The translations under genes were made by a program, and so were the position numbers. A stretch of DNA of 64,000 nucleotides from positions 558,001 to 622,000 of the forward strand of contig NZ_CANMAA010000001.1 of the NCBI RefSeq assembly GCF_947495735.1, read 5' to 3'. Source of the stretch: an uncultured Pseudokineococcus sp. (GTDB lineage Bacteria; Actinomycetota; Actinomycetes; Actinomycetales; Quadrisphaeraceae). The notes under the pieces were generated by a model. The model saw only the letters and a list, made by a program, of their open reading frames with translations. It searched no databases and was not told where the DNA came from. Of this stretch, positions 27,612 through 35,702 are shown piece by piece (within the stretch, counting starts at the first letter, position 1; each line of letters opens with the position of its first letter).

Positions 27612-28337
27612 TCAGGCCCTCGCCGCGAGGCGCCGCCGCAGGTCCAGCAGCGCCCACCACGTGACGCGCACGACCGCCTCGCCGACGATGGCGGGCCCCA
27701 TCTTGGAGCGGCCGGCCGCGCGCTCGACGAACGTGATGGGCACCTCGACCACGCGCGCGCCGGCGGTGACGGCGCGCAGCGTGGTCTCCACCTGGAAGCA
27801 GTAGCCCGTCGAGCGCATCCGGGCGACGCCGATGCGCGCGAGCAGCGGGGCGCGGAAGGCGCGGAAGCCCGCCGTCGCGTCGCGGACGCCGAGGCGCAGC
27901 GCCGCGCCGATGTAGGCGTTGCCGCCCCGGGAGAGCAGGCGCCGGTGCAGGGGCCACCCGCGCGTGCCGCCGCCCTCGACGTAGCGCGAGCCGATGGCGA
28001 GGTCGGCGCCGCCCGGGCCGACGGCGCGGAGCAGGGCCGGCAGGCGGTCGGCGGGGTGGGAGAGGTCCGCGTCCATCTCCACGACGACGTCGTAGCGCCG
28101 CTCGCGGGCCCACGCGAAGCCGGCGCGGTAGGCGGCGCCGAGGCCGTCCTTGGTCGCCCGTCGCAGCAGGTGGACGCGCGGCTCGGGCCGGGCCGCGACG
28201 AGGTCGCCGGTGCCGTCCGGGCTGCCGTCGTCGACGACGAGGACGTCGACGTCCTCGTCGGCGGCCAGCACCCCGTCCAGGAGCGCGCCGATGGTGGCGG
28301 CCTCGTCGTAGACGGGGACGACGACGAGCGCCCTCAC
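27612..28337 (-). CDS. Polyprenol-monophosphomannose synthase-like GT2 glycosyltransferase
   Basis: 241 residues, the usual size of the Ppm1/DPM1 catalytic domain. Motifs: ALVVVPVYDEAATIG, VVDDGSPDGTGD, the DXD-type VEMDADLSHPADRLP near 88, GSRYVEGGGTRGWPLHRRLLSRG, and VPITFVERAAGRSKM. It would transfer mannose (or a related sugar) from GDP-mannose to polyprenyl phosphate at the inner membrane face. The N-acyltransferase domain seen in some mycobacterial Ppm1 is absent. The GTG at 28337 overlaps the stop of the GtrA-family gene. Confidence 0.88.
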   Translation of the reverse strand: MRALVVVPVYDEAATIGALLDGVLAADEDVDVLVVDDGSPDGTGDLVAARPEPRVHLLRRATKDGLGAAYRAGFAWARERRYDVVVEMDADLSHPADRLPALLRAVGPGGADLAIGSRYVEGGGTRGWPLHRRLLSRGGNAYIGAALRLGVRDATAGFRAFRAPLLARIGVARMRSTGYCFQVETTLRAVTAGARVVEVPITFVERAAGRSKMGPAIVGEAVVRVTWWALLDLRRRLAARA

Positions 28338-28873
28338 GCGCCGCGCTCCCGCGCGTCGGGAGCCCCGCCCGTGACGAGCACGCCGCCGTCCGCGGGCGGG
28401 CGCGGGGCGTCGCGGAACACGACCGTGCGGTAGGCCACGAAGCGGAACGCGGTGCCGAGCACCAGGCCGACCCCGTTGGCGGCGACGTTGTCCGCCAGCA
28501 GGCTGGTGAAGCCCAGGACGTAGTGCGAGACCGCCAGGCACCCGACCGCGATGCCCATCCCCACGACGTTCATGGCGACGAAGAGCACGAGCTCGCGGCG
28601 GGTGGACGCGGTGGTGCGGTGCCCCCAGGTCCACCACCTGTTGCCCTGCCACGTCACCGCCGTGGCCACCGCGGTCGAGGCGACCTTGGCCGTCAGGGGG
28701 TGGTCGTCGAGCAGGCCGAGCGCCTCGCTGCGCAGCGCGGTGAAGACGGCGACGTCGGTGACGAACCCCGCCCCGCCCACGAGCAGGAACCGCCACAGCT
28801 CCTCGGTGAGGCCGCGCGGGTGCCGGCGCAGGACCTCTGGCCAGCTGCGTCGTGCCCGCCTGGGTCCTGGCAC
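28334..28873 (-). CDS. GtrA-family four-helix membrane protein
   Basis: 179 residues with four membrane helices: LWRFLLVGGAGFVTDVAVFTAL, then an AV-rich segment ending WQGNRWWTWG, LVLFVAMNVVGMGIAVGCLAVSHYVLG, and a last helix ending in GTAFRFVAYRTVVF. GtrA proteins are thought to move polyprenyl-phosphate sugars across the membrane. Coupling to a Ppm-type synthase fits a synthase-flippase pair; the flippase role is inferred. A TAGATT box about 65 nt upstream of the GTG start is a plausible promoter. Confidence 0.85.
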   Translation of the reverse strand: MPGPRRARRSWPEVLRRHPRGLTEELWRFLLVGGAGFVTDVAVFTALRSEALGLLDDHPLTAKVASTAVATAVTWQGNRWWTWGHRTTASTRRELVLFVAMNVVGMGIAVGCLAVSHYVLGFTSLLADNVAANGVGLVLGTAFRFVAYRTVVFRDAPRPPADGGVLVTGGAPDARERGA

Positions 28874-29082
28874 GGGGTCCTCCTCCCGCTCGCTCCGGTG
28901 CGCGCGGTCGGTCCACGCCGGGCTGCCGACCTCGGCAATCTAGCCGGGGCCGCTGCGCCGTCCCGACCACCCCGTCCTGCGTCGGCACCCGGGGGCCGGG
29001 GCTGGAGCCGTCGGCGCGGCGACGACGGCGCGGCCCGGCTCCGCGGCCCGCGACGGGTGCGGGAGGAGCCTCGTCGCGTCGG

Positions 29083-29088
29083 TAGCCT
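29083..29088 (+). promoter_or_regulatory. -10 box of leaderless purK-operon transcript
   Basis: TAGCCT is followed by 6 nt and then GTG at 29095. This is the same spacing seen at deoC, maf, birA, PNP, rmlC and others, and predicts a transcript beginning at or near the GTG. Confidence 0.55.
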
Positions 29089-29094
29089 CCCCGC

Positions 29095-29208
29095 GTGCAC
29101 CTCCTCGAGCTGTTCCCGGTGCGGCCGGGCCGCGCCGCTGTCGTGGCCCCGGCAGGCCTCGTGGCCGTGGTGAGCGCCCCGGGCGCGGAGCCGGGGGGTG
29201 CGGCGTGA
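29095..29208 (+). CDS. 37-residue leaderless ORF upstream of purK
   Basis: The peptide begins VHLLELFPVRPGRAAVV, and nearly all its codons end in G or C, like true genes here. It starts 6 nt after a TAGCCT box and ends in a TGA that overlaps the purK GTG (GTGA). It is too short for the track. The peptide is hydrophobic and lacks recognisable motifs. It could be a real small protein, a translational entry site that couples ribosomes to purK, or a regulatory leader peptide. Function is unknown. Confidence 0.6.
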   Translation: MHLLELFPVRPGRAAVVAPAGLVAVVSAPGAEPGGAA

Positions 29209-30416
29209 GCCCGTCGGCGCCCGGCGAGCGCACGGGGGCCGGCCCCGGCTTCCCCGTCGTCGCCGTCGTCGGCGGGGGGCAGCTCGCCCGCATGATGCAG
29301 CCGGCCGCCGTCGAGCTCGGGGTCGGCCTGCGGGTGCTGGCGACCGCCCTCGACGAGAGCGCGGCGCTCGCGGTGCCGGACGTGCGCCTGGGCGCGCACA
29401 CCGACCTGGGCGCGCTGCGGTCGGTGGCCGAGGGGGCGGCGGCCCTGACCTTCGACCACGAGCACGTGCCGACCGAGCACCTGCGGGCCCTCGAGGCCGA
29501 GGGCGTCCCGGTCCGCCCGGGGCCGGCCGCGCTGGTGCACGCGCAGGACAAGGTCGTGATGCGCCGCCGGCTCACCGACCTCGGCGTGCCGTGCCCGCGC
29601 TGGGCCGCGGTGGACGACGTCGAGGCCCTGGTCGCCTTCGGCGAGGACGCCGGCTGGCCGGTCGTGCTCAAGACCCCGCGCGGGGGCTACGACGGCAAGG
29701 GCGTCCGCGTCCTGGCCGACCCCGGGGCCGCCCGCGGGGCGCAGGACTGGTTCGACGCCGCCGACGGGCCGCTGCTCGCCGAGGAGCGCGTCGACTTCGC
29801 CCGCGAGCTCGCCGTGCTCGTGGCGCGCAGCCCGAGCGGGCAGGTCGCCGCGTGGCCCGTGGTGGAGACGGTCCAGGTCGACGGGGTCTGCAGCCGGGTC
29901 ACCGCTCCCGCGCCGGGCCTGGACGAGGACCTGGCCGCCGAGGCGACCGGCGCGGCGCTGCGGGTGGCGGGCGAGCTGGGCGTGACCGGCGTCCTCGCGG
30001 TCGAGTGCTTCGAGACGGCCGACGGGCGGGTCCTGGTCAACGAGCTGGCCATGCGCCCGCACAACTCCGGCCACTGGACCCAGGACGGCGCGGCCACCTC
30101 GCAGTTCGAGCAGCACCTGCGCGCCGTCCTGGACCTGCCGCTGGGGTCCCCGCGGGCGCGGGCGCCGTGGACGGTCATGGTCAACGTGCTCGGCTCGTCC
30201 CGACCGGACCGCGCCGCGGAGGACCCGGCGCAGATGTACCGCTCCTACCTGCACGTGATGGCGCGCGACCCGGAGGTCAAGGTGCACCTGTACGGCAAGG
30301 GCGTCCGCACCGGGCGCAAGCTCGGCCACGTGACCGCCTGGGGCGAGGACCTCGACGACGTGCGCGCCCGCGCCCAGCACGCCGCCGACTTCGTGGCGGG
30401 GGACATCGATGAGTGA
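29205..30416 (+). CDS. purK: 5-(carboxyamino)imidazole ribonucleotide synthase
   Basis: 403 residues, ATP-grasp fold. Motifs: [19 protein letters not shown] near 20, [28 protein letters not shown] near 155, [27 protein letters not shown] near 275. It converts AIR plus bicarbonate and ATP to N5-CAIR in purine synthesis. The GTG start overlaps the short upstream ORF; its end overlaps purE by 8 nt, so leader ORF-purK-purE form one unit. Confidence 0.95.
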   Translation: MSPSAPGERTGAGPGFPVVAVVGGGQLARMMQPAAVELGVGLRVLATALDESAALAVPDVRLGAHTDLGALRSVAEGAAALTFDHEHVPTEHLRALEAEGVPVRPGPAALVHAQDKVVMRRRLTDLGVPCPRWAAVDDVEALVAFGEDAGWPVVLKTPRGGYDGKGVRVLADPGAARGAQDWFDAADGPLLAEERVDFARELAVLVARSPSGQVAAWPVVETVQVDGVCSRVTAPAPGLDEDLAAEATGAALRVAGELGVTGVLAVECFETADGRVLVNELAMRPHNSGHWTQDGAATSQFEQHLRAVLDLPLGSPRARAPWTVMVNVLGSSRPDRAAEDPAQMYRSYLHVMARDPEVKVHLYGKGVRTGRKLGHVTAWGEDLDDVRARAQHAADFVAGDIDE

Positions 30417-30972
30417 GGCGCCCGCGGGGCCCGGACCTCTGGGCGCGGTCGTCGGGGACGGCGACCCCGTCGTCGGCGTCGTCATGGGCTCGGACTCCGA
30501 CTGGCGCGTCATGGAGGCCGTCTCCACGGCGCTGCGCGAGTTCGACGTCCCCCACGCGGTGGACGTCGTCTCGGCGCACCGGATGCCCGAGCGGATGGTC
30601 GACTACGGCCGCGCGGCCGCCGCCCGTGGGCTGCGGGTCGTCGTCGCGGGCGCCGGGGGAGCGGCGCACCTGCCGGGCATGCTCGCGGCGCTGACGCCGC
30701 TGCCGGTGATCGGCGTGCCCGTGCCCCTGGCGCACCTGGACGGGATGGACTCGCTGCTCTCGATCGTGCAGATGCCGGCCGGCGTGCCGGTGGCCACGGT
30801 GTCGGTCGGCGGGGCGCGCAACGCGGGGCTGCTCGCGGTCCGCGTGCTGGCGGCCGGCGACGACGCCCGCGGGGTGGACCTGCGCGCGCGGATGGCTCGC
30901 TTCCAGGACGACCTGCGGGTCGCCGCCGAGGCGAAGGGCGCCGCCCTGCGCGAGGGGCTCGCCGGGGCCTGA
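30409..30972 (+). CDS. purE: N5-carboxyaminoimidazole ribonucleotide mutase
   Basis: 187 residues. The class I PurE signature is present: [14 protein letters not shown] near 25, [11 protein letters not shown] with the catalytic His, and [31 protein letters not shown] is followed by Met where Thr is common. It moves the carboxylate from N5 to C4 of the imidazole ring. The first 20 residues are a low-complexity lead. The ATG lies inside the end of purK. Confidence 0.95.
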   Translation: MSEAPAGPGPLGAVVGDGDPVVGVVMGSDSDWRVMEAVSTALREFDVPHAVDVVSAHRMPERMVDYGRAAAARGLRVVVAGAGGAAHLPGMLAALTPLPVIGVPVPLAHLDGMDSLLSIVQMPAGVPVATVSVGGARNAGLLAVRVLAAGDDARGVDLRARMARFQDDLRVAAEAKGAALREGLAGA

Positions 30973-30985
30973 GCCCCGGCGGCCG

Positions 30986-31024
30986 GGCGGCGTCCCGACG
31001 GCCCCGGGCGGTCGGGACGCCGCC
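30986..31024. terminator. 14-bp-stem hairpin between convergent purE and CoA-binding gene
   Basis: Arms 30986-30999 and 31011-31024 (GGCGGCGTCCCGAC and its complement) pair perfectly with an 11-nt loop. The hairpin begins 14 nt after the purE stop and ends 7 nt before the converging stop, so it probably serves both. Confidence 0.8.
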
Positions 31025-31030
31025 GGGCGG

Positions 31031-31474
31031 TCAGACGATGCCGAGCCGCGGCGCCTCGATCGCGGGGCAGGCGTCCATGACGACGTCGAGCCCGGCCTCC
31101 CGCGCTCGGGCGGCCGCCGCCTCGTCGACGACGCCCAGCTGCATCCACACCGCCTTCGCGCCGATCGCGATCGCCTGGTCGACGACGGCACCCACGCGCT
31201 CGCTGTTGACGAAGCAGTCCACGACGTCGATCGGGCCGTGCTCGTCGGCGGCGGCGAGGTCGGGGAAGCCCCGCTCGCCGTGCACGTCCACGGCGCGCGG
31301 GTGGACGGGGACGACCTCGACGCCCAGCTGCTCCTGCAGGAAGCGCGCCACCCCGTAGGCGGGGCGGTCGGTGTTGTCCGACAGCCCGACGACGGCCCAG
31401 CGGCCGGGCTCGGTGAGCAGGCGGCGCACGACCTCGGGGTCGTCGGCGGAGGAGGTGGTCGGCTCGGGGCTCAT
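31031..31474 (-). CDS. CoA-binding domain protein (YccU-like)
   Basis: 147 residues. A Rossmann-like fold is indicated by RWAVVGLSDNTDRPAYGVARFL near 25, VVPVHPRA, DVVDCFVNSERVGAVVDQAI, AVWMQLGVVDEAAAARAREAGLDVVMDACPAIE. This is the CoA_binding_2 family; the physiological role is unknown. The ATG at 31474 lies 6 nt after a weak CACCGT box. It converges with purE. Confidence 0.85.
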   Translation of the reverse strand: MSPEPTTSSADDPEVVRRLLTEPGRWAVVGLSDNTDRPAYGVARFLQEQLGVEVVPVHPRAVDVHGERGFPDLAAADEHGPIDVVDCFVNSERVGAVVDQAIAIGAKAVWMQLGVVDEAAAARAREAGLDVVMDACPAIEAPRLGIV

Positions 31475-31632
31475 GGGCCCACGGTGCCCGGCAGGGCGGG
31501 CCTCGCGCCAGGCGGAGCGCCCCGCACGGGCGGGACCGGTTCCACAACTCTTCGATCACGACGCCTGCGGCGCCGCGCGCGACGTGCTCGGCTCGCCGAG
31601 GGGGCAGGGCGCTCCCCAGGAGGAGGTCATCC
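31475..31632 (+). promoter_or_regulatory. Upstream region of repeat-protein gene 1, duplicated before gene 2
   Basis: From about 31540 the sequence matches that at about 32570: gttccacaa.., gatcac, then gacgtgct and a shared run of about 65 bp containing the strong ribosome-binding site CAGGAGGAGGTCATCC before ATG. The shared leader suggests the two genes are regulated alike. Confidence 0.65.
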
Positions 31633-32436
31633 ATGTCCCGCACCACGCGAGCCGTCACCACCGCCGTCGCTGCGCTGGCGCTCTCGGCGGGCGTCGTCCC
31701 CGCCGCCCAGGCGGCGGAGACCCCGGCGAACCCGCTGACCGCGACGATCTACTTCCGCGACGGCAAGGTCGCCGACGTCTTCCGGCCCTTCGACCGCGCC
31801 TTCTTCGCGGACACGGGAGAGGGCGTCGAGCTCCTCACCTTCCGCGGGGGCCGCTGGACCACGGCGGGCAACCTGCTCCAGAAGTCCTTCGACTTCGGGA
31901 GGGCCGGCGACGTCCCCGTCGTCGGTGACTGGGACGGAGACGGACTGGACGAGCCCGGGGTCGTCCGCGGCAACCGCTACTTCCTGGCCTCGGAGGCCGT
32001 GGACGGCGGAGGCGCGGTGCGCACCTTCAGCTTCGGCAGCTCGCGGATGCTCCACGGCGTGGCCGGTGACTGGGACGGCGACGGGGTGGAGGAGCCGGTC
32101 GCGGTGACGAGTGCGGGCAGGACCGGCCGCTTCTGGTTCGCCACCGAGCAGGTGGACGGCGGGGGGACCCCCTACGCGCGCGACTGGGGGCGGGCCCAGG
32201 GGGACGTCGTCGCCGCGGGGGACCTCGACGGCGACGGCGTGGACTCCGTCGTGCTCCAGCGGGCGTCGCAGGACGGGGGCGCGCCGACCTTCTTCGTCTC
32301 CGACGGGCCGCCCGCGGCGGGGCTGCGCGCCGACGAGGTGCTGCGCTACGGACGCAGCGGTGACCTGCCCCTGGTCGCGGAGAGCGGTCGCGCCGGCGGC
32401 GCCGACCTGCTCGGCGTCGTGCGCGAGCGCTGGTGA
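31633..32436 (+). CDS. Secreted FG-GAP/VCBS-like repeat protein 1 of tandem pair
   Basis: 267 residues. A signal peptide (AALALSAGVVPAAQAAE) is followed by repeats of about 50 residues, each with a Ca-binding-type loop: VVGDWDGDGLDEPGVVRGNRYF, VAGDWDGDGVEEPVAV, and AAGDLDGDGVDSVVL, alternating with an FxFG strand. FG-GAP/VCBS repeats form beta-propellers that bind ligands at the cell surface; here there is no enzymatic domain. The next gene is a paralogue starting 1,030 bp later with a matching 5' leader, so this is a tandem duplication. The ligand is unknown. Confidence 0.78.
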   Translation: MSRTTRAVTTAVAALALSAGVVPAAQAAETPANPLTATIYFRDGKVADVFRPFDRAFFADTGEGVELLTFRGGRWTTAGNLLQKSFDFGRAGDVPVVGDWDGDGLDEPGVVRGNRYFLASEAVDGGGAVRTFSFGSSRMLHGVAGDWDGDGVEEPVAVTSAGRTGRFWFATEQVDGGGTPYARDWGRAQGDVVAAGDLDGDGVDSVVLQRASQDGGAPTFFVSDGPPAAGLRADEVLRYGRSGDLPLVAESGRAGGADLLGVVRERW

Positions 32437-32529
32437 CCGGCACCCGCTGAGCCCAGCACGTCCGGAGGCCCCTGCGCGGTCGGCCCCGGGGGGGCCTGCG
32501 CACCAGCGCTCCCACCCGGTGGCCGGTCG

Positions 32530-32566
32530 GGCTCCGCGGGCGGGGCGGCCCCGCCCGCGCGGAGCC
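32530..32566 (+). terminator. Hairpin after repeat-protein gene 1
   Basis: GGCTCCGCGGGCGGGG (32530-32545) pairs with 32549-32566 with a 2-nt bulge and a short CGG loop. It lies between the two tandem paralogues, just upstream of the second gene's leader, and would separate their transcription. Confidence 0.65.
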
Positions 32567-32662
32567 GTTCCCACAACGTTCTGATCACTTCTCCTGCAGC
32601 GCCTCCCGCGACGTGCTTAGTTCGCCGAGGGGGGCAGGGCGCTCCCCAGGAGGAGGTCATCC

Positions 32663-33460
32663 ATGTCCCGCACCACGCGAGCCCTCACCACCGCGGTCGC
32701 CGCTGCGCTGGCGCTCTCGGCGGGCGTCGTCCCCGCCGCGCAGGCGGCGGACGAGTCGCTGACGGCGCAGCTGTTCTTCCGCGACGGCACCGTCGTCGAC
32801 GTCTTCCGGCCGTACGAGCGCCTCTTCATGGCGGACACCGGGCAGGGCGAGGAGCTCCTCACGTTCTACCGGGGTCGGTGGACGGCGGCGGGCGGTGCCT
32901 GGGAGCGGTCCTTCAGCTTCGGGCGGCCGGGCGACGTCGCGGTCGTCGGGGACTGGGACGGCGACGGCGTCGACGAGCCGGGCGTCGTGAGGGGCAACCG
33001 GTACCACCTGGCCTCGGAGGCCGTGGACGGCGGAGGAGGGGTGCGCAGCTTCACCTTCGGCAGTCCCTCGATGTACCACGGTGCGGTCGGCGACTGGGAC
33101 GGCGACGGGGTGGACGAGCCGATGGCCGTGACCGGCGCGGGACGGTCGATCCGCTTCTGGTTCGCCACGGAGCAGGCAGACGGCGGTGGGACGCCCTACG
33201 CCCGTGACTGGGGGCGGAACCTGGGCGACGGCTTCGCCGTCGGCGACGTCGACGGCGACGGCACGGACTCGATCACGCTCCAGCGGCCCAACCTCAGCGG
33301 AGGAGCTCCGACCTTCTACATCTCGACCACCTCACCCCGGGACGGCCTGCGCGCCGACGTGATCCTGAGCTACGGGCGCAACATCGACGCTCCCGTCCTC
33401 GCCGACGTCTCCGGCGACGAGAGGGACGAGGTGGGGGTGCTGCGCGAGTACCTCTGGTGA
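32663..33460 (+). CDS. Secreted FG-GAP/VCBS-like repeat protein 2 of tandem pair
   Basis: 265 residues. The signal peptide is almost identical to that of gene 1 (ALALSAGVVPAAQAAD). Repeats carry VVGDWDGDGVDEPGVVRGNRY, AVGDWDGDGVDEPMAV and AVGDVDGDGTDSITLQ. Mature regions have diverged more than the leader and signal peptide; for example TPYARDWGR is retained. The ribosome-binding site is AGGAGGAGG. Function is as for its neighbour: a probable surface or wall-binding propeller without a catalytic domain. Confidence 0.78.
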   Translation: MSRTTRALTTAVAAALALSAGVVPAAQAADESLTAQLFFRDGTVVDVFRPYERLFMADTGQGEELLTFYRGRWTAAGGAWERSFSFGRPGDVAVVGDWDGDGVDEPGVVRGNRYHLASEAVDGGGGVRSFTFGSPSMYHGAVGDWDGDGVDEPMAVTGAGRSIRFWFATEQADGGGTPYARDWGRNLGDGFAVGDVDGDGTDSITLQRPNLSGGAPTFYISTTSPRDGLRADVILSYGRNIDAPVLADVSGDERDEVGVLREYLW

Positions 33461-33525
33461 GCCCTTCCGGGACACCGGCCGTGACACGCCGGGCCCCGGT
33501 GGGCGGAGGTCGCCCTGACGTCTCC

Positions 33526-33556
33526 GCGCCTCCGAGCGAGGTCCGCTCGGGGGCGC
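33526..33556. terminator. 13-bp-stem hairpin between convergent genes
   Basis: GCGCCTCCGAGCG (33526-33538) pairs with 33544-33556 with one G-U pair and a 5-nt loop. It lies between repeat-protein 2 and the LCP gene, whose stop faces it. Confidence 0.75.
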
Positions 33557-33588
33557 GGAGAGCGCCGGGCGCGCCCGCCGGTGAACTC

Positions 33589-34875
33589 TCAGCTCGTCGC
33601 GGTGGCCTGCGCCTCCGCGATCGCCCGGACGGCCTCGGTGTCGTCCTGCCGCAGGGCCGACCACAGGGCCTCGGACTGCTCGGGGTCCCAGTCGACGACC
33701 TGCCCGGAGTTGGTCATGCGGTCGGTCCCGGCCACGGGCACCGCCATGGACACCCCGCCGGAGGACGAGGCGCTCCTCATGCCGCGGGCGAAGGTCACCA
33801 GGTCCCCCAGGCCGGTGGACTCGTCGACCGTCAGGGCCGAGCCCCCGGCGCGTGCGGTGGGGAAGGCGCGGAAGGGGTTGAGCAGCAGGGCGGGCGAGGC
33901 GCCCTCGTCGGCGATGGCGGCCATCAGCTCGCGCTGGCGGTCGGCGCGCCCCAGGTCCCCGCGGGGGTCCTCGTAGCGGGTGCGCGCGTAGCCGAGCGCC
34001 GTGTCGCCGTCCATCTCCTGGCAGCCGGCCTCGATGTCCAGGCGGGCCTTCGGGTCCTCGATCGCCGACGGCGGGCACATCTCGACCCCGCCGACGGCGT
34101 CGACGATCTCGGCGAAGCCGGTGAAGCCGGTCTCGACGTAGTCGTCGACGCGCAGGCCGGTCGCCTGCTCGACCGTGTCGACGAGCAGCGGCGCGCCGCC
34201 GAGGGCGAAGGCGGCGTTCACCTTCGTCTCGTAGTAGCCCGGCACCTCGAGGTAGGAGTCGCGGGGGATGCTCACCAGGACGCTCGGGCCCCCGCCGCGG
34301 GGGACGTGCAGCAGCAGGATCGAGTCGGTGCGCGCTCCCTCGGCGTCCCCGCCGATGGTGGTGCCCTCGCGGCTGTCCGAGCCGACCAGCAGGTAGGTGC
34401 TCCCCGGGGTGTTCTCGACGGTCGACGCGCCGAGGGCGTCGACGCGCTCGAGCGCGCCCAGCGCCGTCAGCCCCAGGGCGACGGGGTAGACGACGAGCGC
34501 CGCGACGAGCAGCGCCACGAGGACCGCGGCCGTCCGGCGGCGGCGCACGCGGGTCGAGCGCCTCCGGGGGCGGCCGTAGGTCGTCCCCGGTGCACCGGCG
34601 GGGGTCGCCGCCGGCCGCGCTGCGGAGGCGTTCGCGGGCGTCGCCGCCGGCCGCACCGCGGGGGCGACCGGGCCGGGCGCGGGCCGGCTCGGCGCCTCCG
34701 CGCGCGTCCCGGCGGGTCGGGAGGAGGACGGCGGCCGCTGCGGGCGCCGCCCGTCCTCGTCCGGGCGGCGCAGGCGGGGGCGCGGGCGGGCGCGGTAGGT
34801 CGTCGACGGTCCCCAGCGGGGGTCCTCGGTCCCCTCGGCGGACGTCTCCCGCCGGGGGTCGGGCTGGCTGGGCAT
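33589..34875 (-). CDS. LytR-CpsA-Psr (LCP) family glycopolymer-peptidoglycan ligase
   Basis: 428 residues. A Pro/Arg-rich cytoplasmic part of about 115 residues and one membrane helix (TAAVLVALLVAALVVYPVALGLTAL) are followed by the LCP domain: YLLVGSDSREG, ARTDSILLLHV, VSIPRDSYLEVPGY, KVNAAFALGG, and YARTRYEDPRGDLGRADRQREL with the catalytic Arg/Asp residues. LCP enzymes attach polyprenyl-linked wall polymers to peptidoglycan, which fits the rhamnose/ABC-export genes that follow. I chose the ATG at 34875, 7 nt after TATCCT. Confidence 0.92.
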   Translation of the reverse strand: MPSQPDPRRETSAEGTEDPRWGPSTTYRARPRPRLRRPDEDGRRPQRPPSSSRPAGTRAEAPSRPAPGPVAPAVRPAATPANASAARPAATPAGAPGTTYGRPRRRSTRVRRRRTAAVLVALLVAALVVYPVALGLTALGALERVDALGASTVENTPGSTYLLVGSDSREGTTIGGDAEGARTDSILLLHVPRGGGPSVLVSIPRDSYLEVPGYYETKVNAAFALGGAPLLVDTVEQATGLRVDDYVETGFTGFAEIVDAVGGVEMCPPSAIEDPKARLDIEAGCQEMDGDTALGYARTRYEDPRGDLGRADRQRELMAAIADEGASPALLLNPFRAFPTARAGGSALTVDESTGLGDLVTFARGMRSASSSGGVSMAVPVAGTDRMTNSGQVVDWDPEQSEALWSALRQDDTEAVRAIAEAQATATS

Positions 34876-35020
34876 GCCGGTGAGGATACGGGCGGGGGCT
34901 GGGCGCCCCCTGGGGCAGCGCGGCGCGTCGCGCCGGCCGTTCACCCCGTCGCGGCTCGCCCGTCACCCGTCGTGACCAGCGCGGACACCCCGTGGCCAGA
35001 GCCCCGCGAGGTGACGAGGA

Positions 35021-35641
35021 TCAGGGCCGGCGCAGCGAGGCGAGGTGCTCGGCGACCTGGTCGACCGTCGGCAGCAGGCCCTGCTCGCGGGCCTGCGCCA
35101 GGGTCGGTGCCGCCGTGTCCTTCTCGCTCAGCAGCGGCTCGAGCGGCTTCCCGTCGCGGTCCTGCGTCGGCCAGTCGACCGCGAGGTCGCCGTCTCGCGG
35201 GTCGATGCCGTGCTCGCGGCCGGGGGAGTAGCCCTCCGAGCACAGGTACACGACCGTGCTGCCCTCCGCGAGGGACATGAAGGCGTGGCCCAGGCCCTCG
35301 GCGAGGTAGACGGCGCAGCGGTCCACGTCGTCGAGGAGCACCGAGCGCCACTGCCCGAACGTCGGGGAGCCGACGCGGATGTCGACGACGACGTCGAGCA
35401 CGGCGCCCGCGGGGCAGAACACGTACTTGGCCTGGCCCGGCGGGACGTCGGCGAAGTGGATGCCGCGGACGACGCCGGCCGCCGAGACGCTGCAGTTCGC
35501 CTGCGCCAGCCGCAGGGGGTGCCCCGTCTGCTCGGCGAAGGCGCCCTCGGTGAACCACTCCATGAAGACGCCACGGGCGTCGCGGTGCTGGGTCGGGCGC
35601 ACGACGAACGCGCCCTCGATGTCCAGGGGCTCGACAGGCAT
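35021..35641 (-). CDS. rmlC: dTDP-4-dehydrorhamnose 3,5-epimerase
   Basis: 206 residues. The cupin-type epimerase motifs are visible: IEGAFVVRPTQHRDARGVFMEWF, QANCSVSAAGVVRGIHF with the catalytic His, KYVFCPAGAVLDVVVDIRVGSPTFG, LAEGLGHAFMSL. It epimerises C3 and C5 of dTDP-4-keto-6-deoxyglucose. The ATG at 35641 is exactly 6 nt downstream of TAGGGT, so it is leaderless. It is divergent from rmlD. Confidence 0.95.
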   Translation of the reverse strand: MPVEPLDIEGAFVVRPTQHRDARGVFMEWFTEGAFAEQTGHPLRLAQANCSVSAAGVVRGIHFADVPPGQAKYVFCPAGAVLDVVVDIRVGSPTFGQWRSVLLDDVDRCAVYLAEGLGHAFMSLAEGSTVVYLCSEGYSPGREHGIDPRDGDLAVDWPTQDRDGKPLEPLLSEKDTAAPTLAQAREQGLLPTVDQVAEHLASLRRP

Positions 35642-35702
35642 GGGGGAACCCTAGGAGCGCCGGCTCGTCGGCGCCGTCCCGCCGCGCTGAGAGCATGGGG
35701 CC

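Noticed and set aside
27612-30527. 971-codon minus-strand ORF
   Set aside because: Only 27612-28337 is the Ppm-like gene; the remainder is antisense to purK and in a shifted frame of the GtrA gene.
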